A DNA stretch of 12,038 nucleotides, from contig JAKSTS010000056.1 in assembly GCA_024402455.1 (NCBI GenBank), positions 1 to 12,038 of the forward strand, given 5' to 3'. The translations under genes were made by a program, and so were the position numbers. Below the pieces are notes generated by a model. The model did no database searches. It had not been told where the DNA came from and saw nothing but the letters and a program-made list of their open reading frames with translations. This DNA comes from Treponemataceae bacterium. Lineage in GTDB: Bacteria; Spirochaetota; Spirochaetia; Treponematales; Treponemataceae. Shown here piece by piece: positions 1 through 6,122 of this stretch (positions within the stretch are counted from its first letter, which is position 1; every line of letters starts with the position of its first letter).

Positions 1-1218
1 AAGGAATTAATCGAATATTATAACGGTATTGGCAACGATGAAAAAAAGGAACTCGCTGAACGCGCTGTTGAGCTTTTTGAAATTGTTAAAGATAATTCTT
101 CGGATATTCCTGAAATTTTAGATGTTTATTCATCTGTTTTAGATGAATATGCTTCTGTTCAGATAAAAAACATCTGTGATAACGATGTTTCAATCGGACA
201 GAAAATCTGCATAATGCCAGATGTTCATCCGGGTTTTGTTGCTCCAATCGGTTTAAGCATGACTGTTGGTGAAAAAGTTTTGCCAAATCTTGTCGGCATT
301 GATGTGGGCTGCGGAATGACAATTGCAAAGATTGCAAAACATCGTGGCTTAGAGTTTAAACAGCTTGACAGCATTATAAGGGAAACTGTTCCAGCTGGTT
401 TTGAAACAAGAAAAGAACCGCACAGATTTATAAATCAGTTTGATTTTTCTTCACTTTTGTGTTTAAAGCACATTCAAAAAAATAAAACTGTTCTCGGTCT
501 TGGCACTCTTGGTTCCGGCAATCATTTTATTGAAATTGATAGAAATGATGCCGGCGATGTTTACATTCTTGTTCATTCTGGAAGCCGTCATCTTGGAAAA
601 GAAGTAACTGATTATTATCTGAATTCTGGAAGAAAGGAATTAAAAAGTCATGGTATTGAAATTCCATATGAGACAATTTTTCTCGAAGGCAATTTCATGG
701 AAAAATATCTTCATGACATAAAAATTGTGCAGACTTTTGCTGAGTTAAACAGACTTGCAATAATCGATGAAATTGCAAAAGGCATGAAATGGAAAATTGA
801 AACACCTTATTCGTGTATTCACAATTACATCGATTTTGAAAATAAAGATGCACAAAAACCGATTTTGCGGAAAGGTGCCGTCAGTGCCAGAAAAGGCGAA
901 AAAGTAATTATTCCAATAAATATGCGCGACGGTGTAATTCTTGGAACAGGCAAAGGCAATGCGGAATGGAATTATTCAGCTCCGCATGGAAGTGGAAGAA
1001 TTATGAAGCGCGGCGACGTAAAAAAATCTTTTACCGTAAGCAATTTTAAATCTTCAATGAAAGGAATTTATTCGTCGTGCATAGGAAAAGAAACGCTTGA
1101 CGAAGCACCATTTGCATACCGCGGCATTGATGAAATAAAAAATGCAATTGAACCGACTGTTGAAATTACAGAAATATTAAAGCCTGTTTATAACTTTAAG
1201 GCAGGAGGCGAAGAATGA
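1..1218 (+). CDS. rtcB: RtcB family RNA ligase (5' end outside window)
   Basis: RtcB joins RNA 2',3'-cyclic phosphate or 3'-phosphate ends to 5'-OH ends using GTP and Mn2+, in the cytoplasm. The frame is open from base 1, so an ATG at 214 (inside the MPDVHPG motif) is not the true start. Seen in order, in window codon numbers: MPDVHPG (72-78), the metal-binding GIDVGCGM with its Cys at codon 104, GTLGSGNHF with a ligand His at codon 175, VHSGSRHLG, IHNYIDF, then GTGKGNAEWN and PHGSGR, whose His is the guanylated residue in characterised RtcB. The end, KPVYNFKAGGEE, is a typical RtcB tail. All expected catalytic positions are present. The 50 or so codons before the conserved VQIKNICDN region are charged and helical and do not resemble the usual short RtcB N-terminus, so this may be a variant start or insertion. 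It overlaps prfH by ATGA, which fits the RtcB2-PrfH repair module. Confidence 0.95.
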   Translation, partial: KELIEYYNGIGNDEKKELAERAVELFEIVKDNSSDIPEILDVYSSVLDEYASVQIKNICDNDVSIGQKICIMPDVHPGFVAPIGLSMTVGEKVLPNLVGIDVGCGMTIAKIAKHRGLEFKQLDSIIRETVPAGFETRKEPHRFINQFDFSSLLCLKHIQKNKTVLGLGTLGSGNHFIEIDRNDAGDVYILVHSGSRHLGKEVTDYYLNSGRKELKSHGIEIPYETIFLEGNFMEKYLHDIKIVQTFAELNRLAIIDEIAKGMKWKIETPYSCIHNYIDFENKDAQKPILRKGAVSARKGEKVIIPINMRDGVILGTGKGNAEWNYSAPHGSGRIMKRGDVKKSFTVSNFKSSMKGIYSSCIGKETLDEAPFAYRGIDEIKNAIEPTVEITEILKPVYNFKAGGEE

Positions 1219-1817
1219 TTGTGCAGATTTCAAGTGGGCAGGGACCGGTTGAATGTGAATTTGCTGTTAAGCTGCTGTTTGAATCGCTTAAAAAAGAATT
1301 TGATTCGGAATGTTTTGTCGTAAAATCTGCAAATAAATCAAAATACCGTGACGGTTTCAGTTCAATTGTTTTTGAAACATCTGCAGATTTATCTTTTCTT
1401 GAAGGCAGCGTTGAATGGAAGTGCGAAAGTTTTTTGCGTCCGGGGCATAAAAGGAAAAACTGGTTTGTTAACGTGAGCCTGATTCCTGACTGTGTTGAAA
1501 CAAAAGCAGAAGGCGAAATTGAATGGCAGTTTTTTAGGTGCGGTGGAAACGGTGGACAAAATGTAAATAAAGTTTCAACAGGCGTCCGCTTGATGCACCA
1601 AACGACCGGCATTACGGTTTTATGCACCGAAGAAAGAAGCCAGTCTTTGAACAGGAAACGTGCTATGGAAAAATTGCAGCTTGAACTCGAAAAAATGAAC
1701 AGACAGTCAAAAGAAAAGCAGAATTTTTCTGCATGGAAGGCAGGCAAAGAACTTGTCCGTGGAAATCCAGTTCGTGTTTATGAAGGACGCGAATTCAGAT
1801 TGAAAAAGAATTTGTAA
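1215..1817 (+). CDS. prfH: PrfH, class-I release-factor-like ribosome rescue protein
   Basis: PrfH is a release-factor homologue that frees peptide from ribosomes with a damaged decoding centre. Work on RtcB-PrfH pairs shows that the released, cleaved 16S rRNA is then re-ligated by RtcB. The 200-residue protein carries the PrfH signature RPGHKRKNWF (residues 75-84) and the peptidyl hydrolase loop GNGGQNVNK with GGQ at 113-115. A basic helix (ERSQSLNRKRA) and the family-typical RGNPVRVYEG near the end follow. The codon-recognition domain of RF1/RF2 is absent, as expected. The residue two before GGQ is Asn where Pro or Ala is usual. The start is set by a full AGGAGG (1203-1208) six bases before an ATG that overlaps the rtcB stop as ATGA, so translation is coupled. 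Identification as PrfH rather than ArfB/YaeJ rests on the KHKRKNW-type motif and the rtcB neighbour. Confidence 0.93.
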   Translation: MIVQISSGQGPVECEFAVKLLFESLKKEFDSECFVVKSANKSKYRDGFSSIVFETSADLSFLEGSVEWKCESFLRPGHKRKNWFVNVSLIPDCVETKAEGEIEWQFFRCGGNGGQNVNKVSTGVRLMHQTTGITVLCTEERSQSLNRKRAMEKLQLELEKMNRQSKEKQNFSAWKAGKELVRGNPVRVYEGREFRLKKNL

Positions 1818-1827
1818 AAAATTAAAT

Positions 1828-1863
1828 CATGCAGCTGTCAAGTTTAACACAGACGGCTGCATG
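1828..1863 (+). terminator. Hairpin after rtcB-prfH (possible terminator)
   Basis: Arms 1828-1839 and 1852-1863 form a 12-bp stem with one G-U pair around a 12-base loop, starting 10 bases after the prfH stop. There is no clean T-run after it (GTGCTTGAATTAAATTT), so it may act with Rho or as a 3' stabiliser rather than as a classical intrinsic terminator. Confidence 0.5.
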
Positions 1864-1867
1864 GTGC

Positions 1868-1897
1868 TTGAATTAAATTTGTGCTAACATCTAATAA
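1868..1897 (+). promoter_or_regulatory. Candidate sigma-70 promoter for the flavodoxin-fold gene
   Basis: TTGAAT (1868-1873) and TAATAA (1892-1897) are 18 bp apart. AGAGGG (1902-1907) then lies 10 bases before the ATG at 1918. The hexamers are imperfect, so this is a moderate prediction. It fits the preceding hairpin separating this gene from rtcB-prfH. Confidence 0.4.
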
Positions 1898-1917
1898 CGC
1901 CAGAGGGTAAGTTTAAT

Positions 1918-2847
1918 ATGAAAGTTTTTATTGTTTATTGTCATCCGTCAGAAGATTCATTTACAAGAAATGTTCGGGATTCATTTATAAAAGGAATTGT
2001 GGATTCTGGTAATGAATACGAACTTTCAGATCTGTACAAAATGAATTTCAAGACTGATATGTCTGAAAAGGAATATCTACGTGATTCAAATTACAGTACA
2101 GCTGCAGCACTTGAACCAGATGTAATTGCGGAACAGAAAAAAATAAATTCAGCTGATGCAATTGCTTTTATATATCCTGTATTCTGGACGGAAGCGCCGG
2201 CGAAACTTGTCGGCTGGTTTGACCGTGTCTGGTCTTATGGTTTTGCATATGGCCCAAAAACAATGAAGCTTCTGGATAAAGCGTTAATTCTTTGCACGGC
2301 AGGAAATACCAGAAACGACCTTGAAAAATATAACCTTATATACAGCATGAAAAAGGTTATGTTTGGTGACAGATTGTTTAAAAGGACAAAAGAAACAGAC
2401 TTTTGTGTGTTTGATGGAATGACAAAAGCTTATAAAACCCGCGAAGAAAACTGGAATAAAAATTTGGAAACTGCTTATAAAAAGGGCAAAGATTTTTTTG
2501 CAGAAAAACAAAAGCAATTTTCTTTGGAAGACAAATATTTTGTTGCAGTTGAAAATTCTAAATCTGGCGAAGTTTCAGAAAATACAGTTTTCAGCTATCA
2601 TCAAAAAGAAAATACAATCTGGGCAGAATATTCTGGCGGTCAAATCAAAAAAGGCTTTTTAATCGGAATCATTGATTCAAACAATGAACTTCATTTTACT
2701 TATCAGCATATGAATATAAAAAACGAATTAAAATCCGGCTCTTGCAATTCAAAGCCTGAAATTATGAAAGATGGCAGGCTTCGCTTCCATGCATCATGGA
2801 AATGGAATTCCGGAGAAGCTGGTGAATCGATTATTGAAGAGATATAA
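1918..2847 (+). CDS. Flavodoxin-fold NAD(P)H oxidoreductase fused to a C-terminal NAGS-annotated domain
   Basis: Residues 1-195 or so are a Flavodoxin_2 (NQO/MdaB/KefF-type) domain: the MKVFIVYCHP start with the FMN phosphate loop HPSEDSFTRN, the strand-loop AIAFIYPVFWTEAPAKLVGWFDRVW, and a third FMN-side loop near ILCTAGNT. Such proteins use NAD(P)H to reduce quinones or similar compounds in the cytoplasm. After a short linker, residues 204-309 form a second unit (DKYFVAVENS, AEYSGGQIKKGFLIG, YQHMN, WKWNSGEAGESIIEEI). It resembles small stand-alone proteins of about 110 residues that databases often label N-acetylglutamate synthase without good reason. The role of that unit is unknown, and family members of the oxidoreductase usually stop near residue 200. 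There are no signal peptide or membrane segments. It has its own promoter and a Shine-Dalgarno site and stands alone between two hairpins. Confidence 0.85.
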   Translation: MKVFIVYCHPSEDSFTRNVRDSFIKGIVDSGNEYELSDLYKMNFKTDMSEKEYLRDSNYSTAAALEPDVIAEQKKINSADAIAFIYPVFWTEAPAKLVGWFDRVWSYGFAYGPKTMKLLDKALILCTAGNTRNDLEKYNLIYSMKKVMFGDRLFKRTKETDFCVFDGMTKAYKTREENWNKNLETAYKKGKDFFAEKQKQFSLEDKYFVAVENSKSGEVSENTVFSYHQKENTIWAEYSGGQIKKGFLIGIIDSNNELHFTYQHMNIKNELKSGSCNSKPEIMKDGRLRFHASWKWNSGEAGESIIEEI

Positions 2848-2864
2848 AATCTTTGATAAAAAAA

Positions 2865-2947
2865 ATATTCAGTTTTTAAACTTTTTCTTGAAACAAAGTC
2901 ACAGCTGAAATAAAAATTTTTGAAGTGACTTTGTTTAATCTGAATAT
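2865..2947. terminator. Nested bidirectional terminator between convergent genes
   Basis: An inner perfect 12-bp stem (2891-2902 with 2925-2936, 22-base loop) ends in TTTGTTT on both strands. An outer perfect 8-bp stem (2865-2872 with 2940-2947) encloses it. It sits between the convergent stops at 2847 and 2982, as expected for a shared terminator. A further imperfect hairpin (2951-2974, AT-rich centre, two G-U pairs on the + strand) lies just before the yjdF stop. Confidence 0.65.
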
Positions 2948-2981
2948 GCAGACTGGCATTTATAAATGCTGGTCAGAGGAT

Positions 2982-3374
2982 TTATTTTTTCTCTTTTTTT
3001 CGTTTCTGTTTTAAAAGATATTTTTCTTTTTCTTCAACCTTTTTTTGTTTTCTTTTTTGAAGTTTTTTTGATTCTGCATATTCTTTTTGAGCTTTAGAAA
3101 AGCTGATTAAAGATTTGGGAATTTGATTTTTTGCGGCAGGTTTTTGCGCGAGCTTTTTGTATCTTATTTTTTCTTTTTTTTCTACTTTAAAAACTGGAAT
3201 GTCAGAAAATTCGTTTGTCATCCAGTTTATTAATCTTGTATTTGTTGGTTCCGAACCAAATACGAATTTTCCAGCGTAATTAGTTCCATTTATGCATTTT
3301 TCAATTAAAGCACACCAGAATTGACCGTCGAAATAAATGGTCGTAACTGTATAATTGTCGTTTGTAAATTTCAT
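2982..3374 (-). CDS. yjdF: YjdF family protein (DUF2992)
   Basis: This 130-residue soluble protein matches the DUF2992/YjdF layout. A short N-terminal beta unit contains IYFDGQFWCALIE (residues 13-25), then the motif GKFVFGSEPTN, and a long, very Lys/Glu-rich helical tail (about residues 86-130, FSKAQKEYAESKKLQKRKQ and so on) ends the protein. Its biochemical role is unknown. In Bacillus the yjdF gene lies under a riboswitch that senses azaaromatic compounds, so a role in handling such toxins has been proposed. The ATG at 3374 is the only good start and has a weak GAAAG Shine-Dalgarno. Upstream is a leader of about 140 nt with inverted repeats, on the strand and of the size a riboswitch would need. 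It is convergent with the oxidoreductase gene and has no co-directional neighbour. Confidence 0.75.
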   Translation of the reverse strand: MKFTNDNYTVTTIYFDGQFWCALIEKCINGTNYAGKFVFGSEPTNTRLINWMTNEFSDIPVFKVEKKEKIRYKKLAQKPAAKNQIPKSLISFSKAQKEYAESKKLQKRKQKKVEEKEKYLLKQKRKKEKK

Positions 3375-3527
3375 AATATCTTTCGATTATCTGCAGAATT
3401 GGCAGCACTAAATGAGAAAAATTAAATTGAAACTGATGTTATGCGCAAAATGGCAACCGTCAGTTTGAAAAGCAAGAATAATTTTTATCAAACAGAAAAA
3501 AATTATTCTCTCGAAAGATTAATTATA
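3375..3527 (-). promoter_or_regulatory. Promoter and structured 5' leader of yjdF (riboswitch candidate)
   Basis: A perfect TATAAT on the minus strand (3522-3527), with no good -35, would start transcription near 3515 and leave a leader of about 140 nt before the yjdF ATG. The leader contains a perfect 12-bp inverted repeat (3475-3486 with 3498-3509). It also has a second stem with 7-bp closing arms AAACTGA/TCAGTTT around a 23-base interior (3429-3465) and a short CTGC-rich segment near 3392-3404. yjdF genes in Firmicutes are known for azaaromatic-binding riboswitches. I could not match the Rfam consensus from memory, so this is position and structure evidence only. Confidence 0.4.
3475..3509. 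repeat. Perfect 12-bp inverted repeat at the start of the yjdF leader
   Basis: AGAATAATTTTT (3475-3486) and AAAAATTATTCT (3498-3509) are exact reverse complements across 11 bases. The repeat begins about 13 bases downstream of the minus-strand TATAAT, so it could be an operator or a 5' hairpin of the transcript. Confidence 0.7.
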
Positions 3528-3542
3528 GTTTTTACGCTTTGT

Positions 3543-3700
3543 AATATATCTGAACTGTTCATTTAAAGCAATTGTGCAATTTATAAAGAAAGATTTTAGG
3601 TTATAAAACACCGGCTCAACTTTTCGAAGAAGAACTGGATAAAATATATAGAAAAACAGCATAGCAAAAGAACTGGTTCAACTTGCGATTGCATTTTCTG
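3543..3700 (+). pseudogene. Decayed 3' end of an IS30-family transposase
   Basis: The reading GYKTPAQLFEEELDKIYRK (from 3599, stop TAG at 3662-3664) is the characteristic C-terminus of IS30-family transposases, preceded in frame by RKIL. The upstream part continues only through frameshifts: NISELF (from 3543), then FKAIVQFI in another frame (from 3562), then an in-frame stop just before RKIL, where family members have NLRPRKIL. A small deletion at about 3583-3589 accounts for that last shift. The next bases (about 3673-3698, GGTTCAACTTGCGATTGC) resemble an IS30 terminal inverted repeat. No 5' part or left end is visible, so this is a non-functional scar. The assignment comes from motif recognition, not a database match. 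Confidence 0.65.
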
Positions 3701-3724
3701 TTTTACAAAAAAAATAATCACAAG

Positions 3725-3800
3725 GTCATTCAATGACACTATGACACTGTACAATTAACCTATAATCAGAAAATTTGATTGGATTTTACGAACATCAAAT
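3725..3800 (+). promoter_or_regulatory. Promoter region of the SSB-like gene with tandem and inverted repeats
   Basis: A perfect TATAAT lies at 3761-3766 without a convincing -35. In its place is an exact tandem duplication of ATGACACT (3733-3740 and 3741-3748), preceded by and overlapping a GTCATT-C-AATGAC palindrome (3725-3737). Just after the expected start point, arms ATTTGAT (3773-3779) and ATCAAAT (3794-3800) could form a 5' hairpin. A strong Shine-Dalgarno, AGAAGGGG (3843-3850), follows five bases before the ATG. The repeats in place of a -35 suggest a regulator-binding site. Confidence 0.5.
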
Positions 3801-3855
3801 AAGGCACAGCTGCATTTTCATGTGTTAAAAGTCGTAAAAGCCAGAAGGGGACAAA

Positions 3856-4224
3856 ATGAACAGTTATAACAGTTTTCAGTGTTTGGGTGAAATTACTGCA
3901 CCTTGCCGTGCAAGTGTTGCAACTAATGGTTGTTCTGTTGGTGAATTTGAAGTAGTAATTTCTAAACAGAAGCGCAAAGAAAATGGTGCAATTAAAAACA
4001 AGCAGTTTTATATGAATGTTATTTTCTTTGGCAAAATGGTCGACCGTTTATGTCCGTACCTTGTAGAAAATGCAAATGTTCAGCTTATTGGAGAACTGGA
4101 AGGTGATGATAAACCTGACTGCAATGATGGGTATATAAGAATGGTAGCAGACAAAATATTTGTTATTGATGGTACTGTAAACGGCGAAATAAAAGGTTTT
4201 ATTAAAAAAGATATTTTGATGTAA
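3856..4224 (+). CDS. SSB-like OB-fold protein (divergent, no acidic tail)
   Basis: The 122-residue protein has the order of motifs of a single-stranded-DNA-binding OB fold: a first strand near FQCLGEI (residues 7-13), GEFEVVISKQKRKENG (about 29-44), FYMNVIFFGKMVDRLCPYL (about 51-69, matching the usual 'F..V..WGKLAE...YL' segment), then NVQLIGELEG (about 74-83) and a last strand near KIFVID. SSBs coat single-stranded DNA in replication and repair. It is shorter than housekeeping SSB and ends in KGFIKKDILM, without the Gly/Pro-rich linker and acidic DDIPF-type tip that recruits partners. It therefore looks like an accessory or paralogous SSB. It carries its own promoter and lies beside an IS30 scar, so acquisition with mobile DNA is possible. 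The stop is only 15 bases from the convergent esterase stop, with no clear terminator between. Confidence 0.65.
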   Translation: MNSYNSFQCLGEITAPCRASVATNGCSVGEFEVVISKQKRKENGAIKNKQFYMNVIFFGKMVDRLCPYLVENANVQLIGELEGDDKPDCNDGYIRMVADKIFVIDGTVNGEIKGFIKKDILM

Positions 4225-4239
4225 ATTGCAGCAGAAAAT

Positions 4240-5121
4240 CTACAGCTGGTCAAAAAAGTCTAGAATCAGGCTGTTTGTGTCAATTTGTGCAAATTGCGTT
4301 GACGGCCAGTTGTGGTGCCCGTCTTTAATAATGACCCACTGAACTTTTGAGCTGTAATTTCGAAGTGAAGTTACAGCTGCAAGCTGCAGTGTTTCGTATT
4401 CTGAAGATATATCGTTTATTTCGGCATAATATGCAAGTACTTTTTCCATTGAAGGGTTTGGGGTATTTTTATTTGTTCCCATAAATTCCATTGGAACAAC
4501 ATCGTCTTTTGTGCCGTTAATTTGCAGATAACCGATTTTGTTTTTTGCGTTTTTGGAATTCCACACAACTTTGGGCATCATTCCGCCGACGCTTGCAGCG
4601 CCTGTAAAAAAATCTGAGCATGTTACTGCAAGTTTATTCACCATAAAACCGCCATTGCTAAAACCAGCTGCAAAAACGCGGGAGCCAAGTCCAAAAGATT
4701 TTTGACAGGCTTTTGCAAGTTCTACGATAAATGAAACATCGTTTTTTGAAAATTCATCGTCGAAATATTGCCAGCCTGTATCGCGTGGTTTTTTGTTTTT
4801 GCCGCCGCCTGCGTCTATAAAAAGCACGGCATAATTTCGGTTTAATGCTGTTTTATCAAACTGTGTTTCATTTTTAAAATTAAAAGCACTGTCGCCCAAA
4901 CCATGAAGCATAATTACAAGCGATGTCTGTGCATTGCATTTTTCTGGCAGACATAAGATGAAGCTTCTTTTTATGTTCTTGTAAATGCAGGTATAACTGT
5001 TTTTGTCTGCATTATATTCTATGTTTTTTATTTTTGAAGAATGAAGTTCTGCAGCATTTAAAAAAGATGCAAGCAGAATTGCTGAAAAAATTGAAACAAA
5101 TATTTTTCTTGTGCTTTTCAT
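4240..5121 (-). CDS. Secreted alpha/beta-hydrolase, PHB-depolymerase/feruloyl-esterase type
   Basis: This 293-residue serine hydrolase is exported by a Sec signal peptide (KSTRK, then a hydrophobic stretch to about residue 22, cleavage after NAA). Catalytic features: oxyanion-side HGLGDS (73-78), nucleophile elbow GFSNGG with Ser155, acid Asp206 or Asp207 in NGTKDDVVP, and His270 in GHHNWP. Together these are the COG3509/LpqC pattern, which splits esters such as polyhydroxybutyrate or feruloylated plant polysaccharide; the natural substrate cannot be told here. The frame stays open well upstream, to about 5574, but that part overlaps the permease gene. The ATG at 5121 is chosen because it gives a clean signal peptide and lies right behind a consensus promoter. 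There is no Shine-Dalgarno. The absence of a cellulosomal or carbohydrate-binding domain and the lack of a lipobox suggest a free periplasmic or secreted enzyme. Confidence 0.88.
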   Translation of the reverse strand: MKSTRKIFVSIFSAILLASFLNAAELHSSKIKNIEYNADKNSYTCIYKNIKRSFILCLPEKCNAQTSLVIMLHGLGDSAFNFKNETQFDKTALNRNYAVLFIDAGGGKNKKPRDTGWQYFDDEFSKNDVSFIVELAKACQKSFGLGSRVFAAGFSNGGFMVNKLAVTCSDFFTGAASVGGMMPKVVWNSKNAKNKIGYLQINGTKDDVVPMEFMGTNKNTPNPSMEKVLAYYAEINDISSEYETLQLAAVTSLRNYSSKVQWVIIKDGHHNWPSTQFAQIDTNSLILDFFDQL

Positions 5122-5127
5122 GGTTTT

Positions 5128-5156
5128 ATTATGCAGAGAGAATTTCTGTCTGTCAA
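5128..5156 (-). promoter_or_regulatory. Promoter of the esterase, predicted to give a leaderless mRNA
   Basis: Reading the minus strand: TTGACA (5156-5151), exactly 17 bp, CATAAT (5133-5128), then six bases to the ATG at 5121. A sigma-70 start point would fall on or next to the A of the ATG, leaving no room for a ribosome-binding site, and none is present. Confidence 0.7.
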
Positions 5157-5207
5157 TTTTTTTATTGAAGAAGCTGTGCATGTAAAATAGTGCAGAATCT
5201 GCTTTGC

Positions 5208-6086
5208 TCATTGATTTTTTTTGTTGTACAAAAAATTTATAAGTGCCATTGCAATAATTACTGCATAGCCGATAAAACTTAAAATGTCTGGCAGCTGACC
5301 AAAAAAGAAAAAGCCCATTAATGTTGAAAAAATAATCTGTGAATAATCGTAGATTGAGATTTTGCTTGCCGGAGCATGATAATATGCTGCAGTTATTGTA
5401 AATTGTCCACCAGCTGCGCAGGCTCCGGCTCCGCAAAGAAATAAAAATTGCTGCAATGTCATCGGGTCGAAATGAAATATTAAATATGGAATGCAAAGCA
5501 GCATGCTGAAAGCCGAAAAGAAAAGAATTATGATTTTGCCGTTGCATTTTAAGCTGCTTAATTTTCTTACGCATGCATAAGCAAAGCCTGCGCCCATGCC
5601 GCCTATAAAAGCAACAAAAGTTGGAAGCATTTTTGAAAAGTCAAAACTTGGTTTTACAATCAGAATGGAACCTAAAAAAGCAACAATAATGCACAAAAGT
5701 GGAATTGGTTTGATTTTTTCTTTTATTAACACAAAGCTGAATACAATTGCAAAGAACGGAGCCATTTTGTTTAAAATTGCAGCATCTGCTAGAACGATGC
5801 GGTCAATTGCATAAAAATTGCCGAAAACACCGGCAGAACCAGTTGCTGCCCTTAAAAACAGATAAAGCAAAGCACCTTTAGGAATGACCGCCGCTGCTTT
5901 GCCATTTTTTTTGATGTCAGCAAAAAGACCGGCAAGTGCTATAAAGAATGCAACAAAATTTCTGAAAAATGCTTTCTGCACAAAATTGATGTTTCCGGAA
6001 AGTTTTACAAAAACTGCCATGAGTGCAAAACAAAAAGCAGAACAAATAATGTAGATAATTCCCTTTGTCGTGTCATTTAGCTTCAT
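5208..6086 (-). CDS. EamA/DMT-superfamily permease (ten membrane segments)
   Basis: This integral inner-membrane protein of 292 residues has two EamA repeats of about five helices each. The N-terminal repeat starts GIIYIICSAFCFALMAVFVK and ends with FVLIKEKIKPIPLLCIIVAFLG; the second starts at about FVAIGGMGAGFAYACVRKL and ends near the IIAMALINFLYNKKNQ tail. The FFFFGQLPDILSFIGYAVI segment is a classical end-of-repeat motif. Members export or import metabolites, amino acids, nucleobases or drugs; the substrate is not deducible. An ATG nine bases upstream (6095) is also in frame, but it overlaps the TATAAT of the gene's own promoter. I therefore start at 6086, which falls on the predicted transcription start. 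No Shine-Dalgarno is present at either. The gene is separated from the esterase by 86 bp holding the esterase promoter, so the two are probably separate units. Confidence 0.88.
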   Translation of the reverse strand: MKLNDTTKGIIYIICSAFCFALMAVFVKLSGNINFVQKAFFRNFVAFFIALAGLFADIKKNGKAAAVIPKGALLYLFLRAATGSAGVFGNFYAIDRIVLADAAILNKMAPFFAIVFSFVLIKEKIKPIPLLCIIVAFLGSILIVKPSFDFSKMLPTFVAFIGGMGAGFAYACVRKLSSLKCNGKIIILFFSAFSMLLCIPYLIFHFDPMTLQQFLFLCGAGACAAGGQFTITAAYYHAPASKISIYDYSQIIFSTLMGFFFFGQLPDILSFIGYAVIIAMALINFLYNKKNQ

Positions 6087-6093
6087 GAACGAC

Positions 6094-6122
6094 ATTATAG
6101 TGTTTTGCAGATACTTTGTCTT
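6094..6122 (-). promoter_or_regulatory. Promoter of the DMT permease, predicted leaderless
   Basis: On the minus strand AAGACA (6122-6117), 17 bp, then a perfect TATAAT (6099-6094) followed by seven bases and the ATG at 6086. The spacing puts the transcription start at that ATG. The upstream in-frame ATG (6095) shares bases with the -10 box. Confidence 0.65.

Noticed and set aside
214..1218. rtcB starting at the ATG at 214
   Set aside because: The frame is open back to base 1, and RtcB-type sequence (VQIKNICDN, IGQKICI) lies upstream of this Met, which is inside a conserved motif.
1196..1747. Long minus-strand frame opposite prfH
   Set aside because: It lies antisense to the clearly conserved prfH and shows no domain; the open frame is a by-product of codon bias.
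4225..4239. Terminator between the convergent SSB-like and esterase genes
   Set aside because: The 15-bp gap offers only a 4-bp CAGC/GCTG pairing reaching into the esterase 3' end, too weak to call.
5122..5574. N-terminal extension of the esterase reading frame
   Set aside because: It overlaps the clearly coding DMT permease gene in another frame, has no protein-like features, and the signal peptide begins at the ATG at 5121.
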